The notes beneath the pieces were generated by a model, which saw only the letters and a program-made list of their open reading frames with translations, did not search any database and was not told where the DNA came from. From an uncultured Sphingobacteriales bacterium (GTDB lineage: Bacteria > Bacteroidota > Bacteroidia > Chitinophagales > Chitinophagaceae), in the NCBI GenBank assembly GCA_946887085.1, contig CAMPKG010000142.1, positions 1 through 8,344 on the forward strand: a DNA stretch of 8,344 bases. The letters are read 5' to 3'. Below are positions 6,684-8,344 of the stretch, one piece after another. The first letter of the stretch is position 1. Every line of letters begins with the position of its first letter. The position numbers and the translations under genes are program-made.

Positions 6684-6696
6684 TCATTATAAAAAC

Positions 6697-6704
6697 TATT
6701 TTTG
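6697..6704 (+). promoter_or_regulatory. -7 box (TATTTTTG) for rfbFG
   Basis: TATTTTTG matches TAnnTTTG exactly. A TTTT at 6674-6677 lies 19 bp upstream at a good -33 distance but lacks the G of the TTTG consensus. Transcription would start near 6709-6712, leaving a leader of about 20 nt with no Shine-Dalgarno sequence before ATG 6730. No terminator hairpin is seen between 6631 and this box, so read-through from the dut operon is also possible. Confidence 0.5.
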
Positions 6705-6729
6705 TTACAACACACTAAACACAACCCTG

Positions 6730-7503
6730 ATGAAGGTAGTAATATTTGCCGGTGGCCGCGGTACCAGGATTTCGGAGGAAACCTCGCTTAAACCCAAGCC
6801 AATGATAGAGATAGGCGGCAAGCCCATCCTCTGGCATATCATGAAGATATACGCATCCTATGGGCACACCGAATTTATCATATGCCTGGGGTATAAAGGC
6901 TGGATCATTAAAGAATATTTTGCTAACTACTTCCTGCACAATACCGACATCACTGTCGACCTGTCAAATAATTCGATAGAAGTACACAATAATTTTTCCG
7001 AGCCTTTTAAAGTTTCACTGATAGATACCGGGCTGGACACGATGACCGCCGGCAGGTTGAAGCGTGTGTTGCCCTATATTGGTAATGAACCTTTTATGCT
7101 CACTTACGGTGACGGTGTTTGCAATGTTGATATTAATGCGTTGGTTGACTTTCATAAGGCCAGCGGCAAAATATGTACGATGACAGCTATTCAGGCCACG
7201 AGTCGTTTCGGTGTTATCAAAATGGAAGATGACGGAACAATCGATAGCTTTGAAGAGAAACCTGAAGATTCGGGAACCTGGATCAACGGTGGCTTCTTCG
7301 TAGTAGAACCTGGTATTGCCAAATACCTGGATGGCGACATGGATGATGTAATGTGGGAACGTAATCCTATGGATGCACTGGCAAAAAACAGGCAGATAGG
7401 CGCGTTCAGGCATCATGAATTTTGGAAGTGTATGGACACACTACGCGACAAAGAAGAGCTCGAGCATCTTTGGGAAAACCAACCACTATGGAAAAAATGG
7501 TAG
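6730..7503 (+). CDS. rfbF: Glucose-1-phosphate cytidylyltransferase
   Basis: A 257-residue cytoplasmic enzyme making CDP-glucose from CTP and glucose-1-phosphate, the entry step to CDP-deoxysugars. The length equals that of the Salmonella enzyme as I recall it, and it aligns throughout: GGRGTRISEETSLKPKPM (8-25) with the NTP loop and Lys23, KPILWHIMKIY (31-41), GYKGWIIKEYFANYF (54-68), TYGDGV (125-130, metal Asp128), FEEKP (174-178), WINGGFFV (184-191), and the C-terminal WKCMDTLRDKEELEHLW (232-248). The SEET and KEYFANYFLH signatures separate it from RmlA-type thymidylyltransferases. It has its own -7 box, and its end overlaps the start of rfbG. Confidence 0.95.
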   Translation: MKVVIFAGGRGTRISEETSLKPKPMIEIGGKPILWHIMKIYASYGHTEFIICLGYKGWIIKEYFANYFLHNTDITVDLSNNSIEVHNNFSEPFKVSLIDTGLDTMTAGRLKRVLPYIGNEPFMLTYGDGVCNVDINALVDFHKASGKICTMTAIQATSRFGVIKMEDDGTIDSFEEKPEDSGTWINGGFFVVEPGIAKYLDGDMDDVMWERNPMDALAKNRQIGAFRHHEFWKCMDTLRDKEELEHLWENQPLWKKW

Positions 7504-8344
7504 ACGCAAAATATTTACGTTCAATATTCGATAATAAACGTGTATTTGTAACGGGGCATACCGGGTTTAAAGGTGCATGGCTTATACAAATACTACAGTG
7601 GCTTGGAGCAGATGTGAAAGGATATTCTCTTGCGCCTGAAAAAACCAACGACCTGTACAACCAGGTAGATGGTGACAAACTTTGCTACAATTCTATCATC
7701 GGCGATCTGCGCGACCTGCATATGCTGCAAGGCGAACTGGTTCGGTTTGAGCCGGATTTCGTTTTTCACCTGGCAGCACAATCTCTGGTACGCCGCAGTT
7801 ACGACCAGCCTGTAGAAACCTTTATGGTAAACGCACAGGGAACTGTTCACGCATTGGAAGCGATACGCAGCCTGGGTAAACCTTGTGTGTCGTTGATGAT
7901 AACTACTGACAAGGTTTATGAAAACCCCGAGCGCGGCACACCATTCAAGGAAGATGATAAACTGGGCGGATACGATCCATACTCAGCAAGCAAGGCTACC
8001 GCCGAGATCGTGATCGATTCTTACCGCCGTTCGTTTTTTCATCCGTTGAAGTATAACGATCACCGGAAAGCGATTGCTTCAGTACGTGCGGGTAATGTAA
8101 TAGGCGGCGGCGATTACTCTGACGACCGTATCATACCTGATATCGTTCGTGCACTTGATTTTGATGAGTCTGTTGGCGTACGCAACCCAAACTCTGTTCG
8201 TCCATGGCAGCATGTGCTGGAGCCCTTAGGTGCATATTTGTTGCTGGCAGCGCGCATGACAGAACAACCGGTTGAATTAAGTTCAGCATTTAATTTTGGT
8301 CCTAACGATACGGATATGTTGAAAGTGGAGGAGCTTGTGGGGAT
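7488..8344 (+). CDS. rfbG: CDP-glucose 4,6-dehydratase, C-terminus cut by window end
   Basis: 285 codons to the window edge, of an enzyme usually about 355-360 residues. It converts CDP-glucose to CDP-4-keto-6-deoxyglucose using bound NAD. Seen: the Rossmann loop VTGHTGFKGAWL (21-32), whose HTGFKG form is typical of this enzyme; HLAAQSLVRRSY (94-105); TTDKVYEN (139-146) with catalytic Asp141 and Lys142; the YxxxK pair Tyr165/Lys169 in YDPYSASK; RAGNVIGGGDY (200-210); and RPWQHVLEP (238-246). ATG 7488 overlaps rfbF by 16 nt. An in-frame ATG at 7497 (7-nt overlap) is equally possible and would shorten the protein by three residues. Coupled translation with rfbF is likely. The product would feed dideoxy- or deoxyhexose synthesis encoded downstream. 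Confidence 0.95.
   Translation, partial: MEKMVDAKYLRSIFDNKRVFVTGHTGFKGAWLIQILQWLGADVKGYSLAPEKTNDLYNQVDGDKLCYNSIIGDLRDLHMLQGELVRFEPDFVFHLAAQSLVRRSYDQPVETFMVNAQGTVHALEAIRSLGKPCVSLMITTDKVYENPERGTPFKEDDKLGGYDPYSASKATAEIVIDSYRRSFFHPLKYNDHRKAIASVRAGNVIGGGDYSDDRIIPDIVRALDFDESVGVRNPNSVRPWQHVLEPLGAYLLLAARMTEQPVELSSAFNFGPNDTDMLKVEELVG

Noticed and set aside
6682..6703. Inverted ATAGT/ACTAT and A5/T5 runs before rfbF, considered as a terminator
   Set aside because: Short AT-only pairing with no GC stem, and it overlaps the -7 box; not a credible terminator.
1..8344. Search for CRISPR repeats, insertion sequences, tRNA or rRNA
   Set aside because: No regularly spaced repeats, transposase motifs, terminal repeats or cloverleaf-like segments were seen by eye.

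Overview
The window looks like chromosomal DNA from a member of the Bacteroidota, probably near Chitinophagaceae, although the family-level placement is inference. Four things point this way. A secreted redoxin carries a type IX secretion (T9SS) C-terminal domain. There is a DUF4292 lipoprotein and a bacterial GH3-family protein of the type common in this phylum. Start codons generally lack Shine-Dalgarno sequences. TAnnTTTG-type -7 promoter boxes occur in the gaps between transcription units.

Layout: (1) Bases 1-1391, minus strand, hold a GH3-family acyl-adenylating protein whose C-terminus is cut by the window edge. (2) Bases 1392-1629 are a divergent regulatory gap with a perfect -7 box for GH3, a 10-bp palindrome, and an 11-bp perfect inverted repeat just upstream of the next gene. 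(3) Bases 1630-2469 encode a secreted thioredoxin-fold protein with a T9SS sorting domain, followed by a strong hairpin terminator. (4) Bases 2556-6630 are a tight four-gene plus-strand operon: dut, a sugar-phosphate nucleotidyltransferase with a left-handed beta-helix tail, a signal-peptide TPR protein, and a DUF4292 lipoprotein. The 25-nt spacing and the 4-nt and 8-nt overlaps imply co-transcription and translational coupling. (5) After a 99-nt gap with its own -7 box come rfbF and rfbG (overlapping, rfbG cut by the window end), the first two steps of CDP-deoxysugar synthesis and probably the head of a surface-polysaccharide cluster.

How the genes work together: dut is nucleotide housekeeping. 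The nucleotidyltransferase, TPR protein and DUF4292 lipoprotein form an envelope-oriented block. rfbF and rfbG convert glucose-1-phosphate to CDP-4-keto-6-deoxyglucose for dideoxy- or deoxysugars in O-antigen-like glycans. I see no mobile element, CRISPR array, tRNA or rRNA. The most notable unexplained signals are the 5'-leader inverted repeat of the T9SS redoxin, the near-leaderless dut promoter adjoining a terminator, and the nucleotidyltransferase-TPR-DUF4292 block of unknown joint function.
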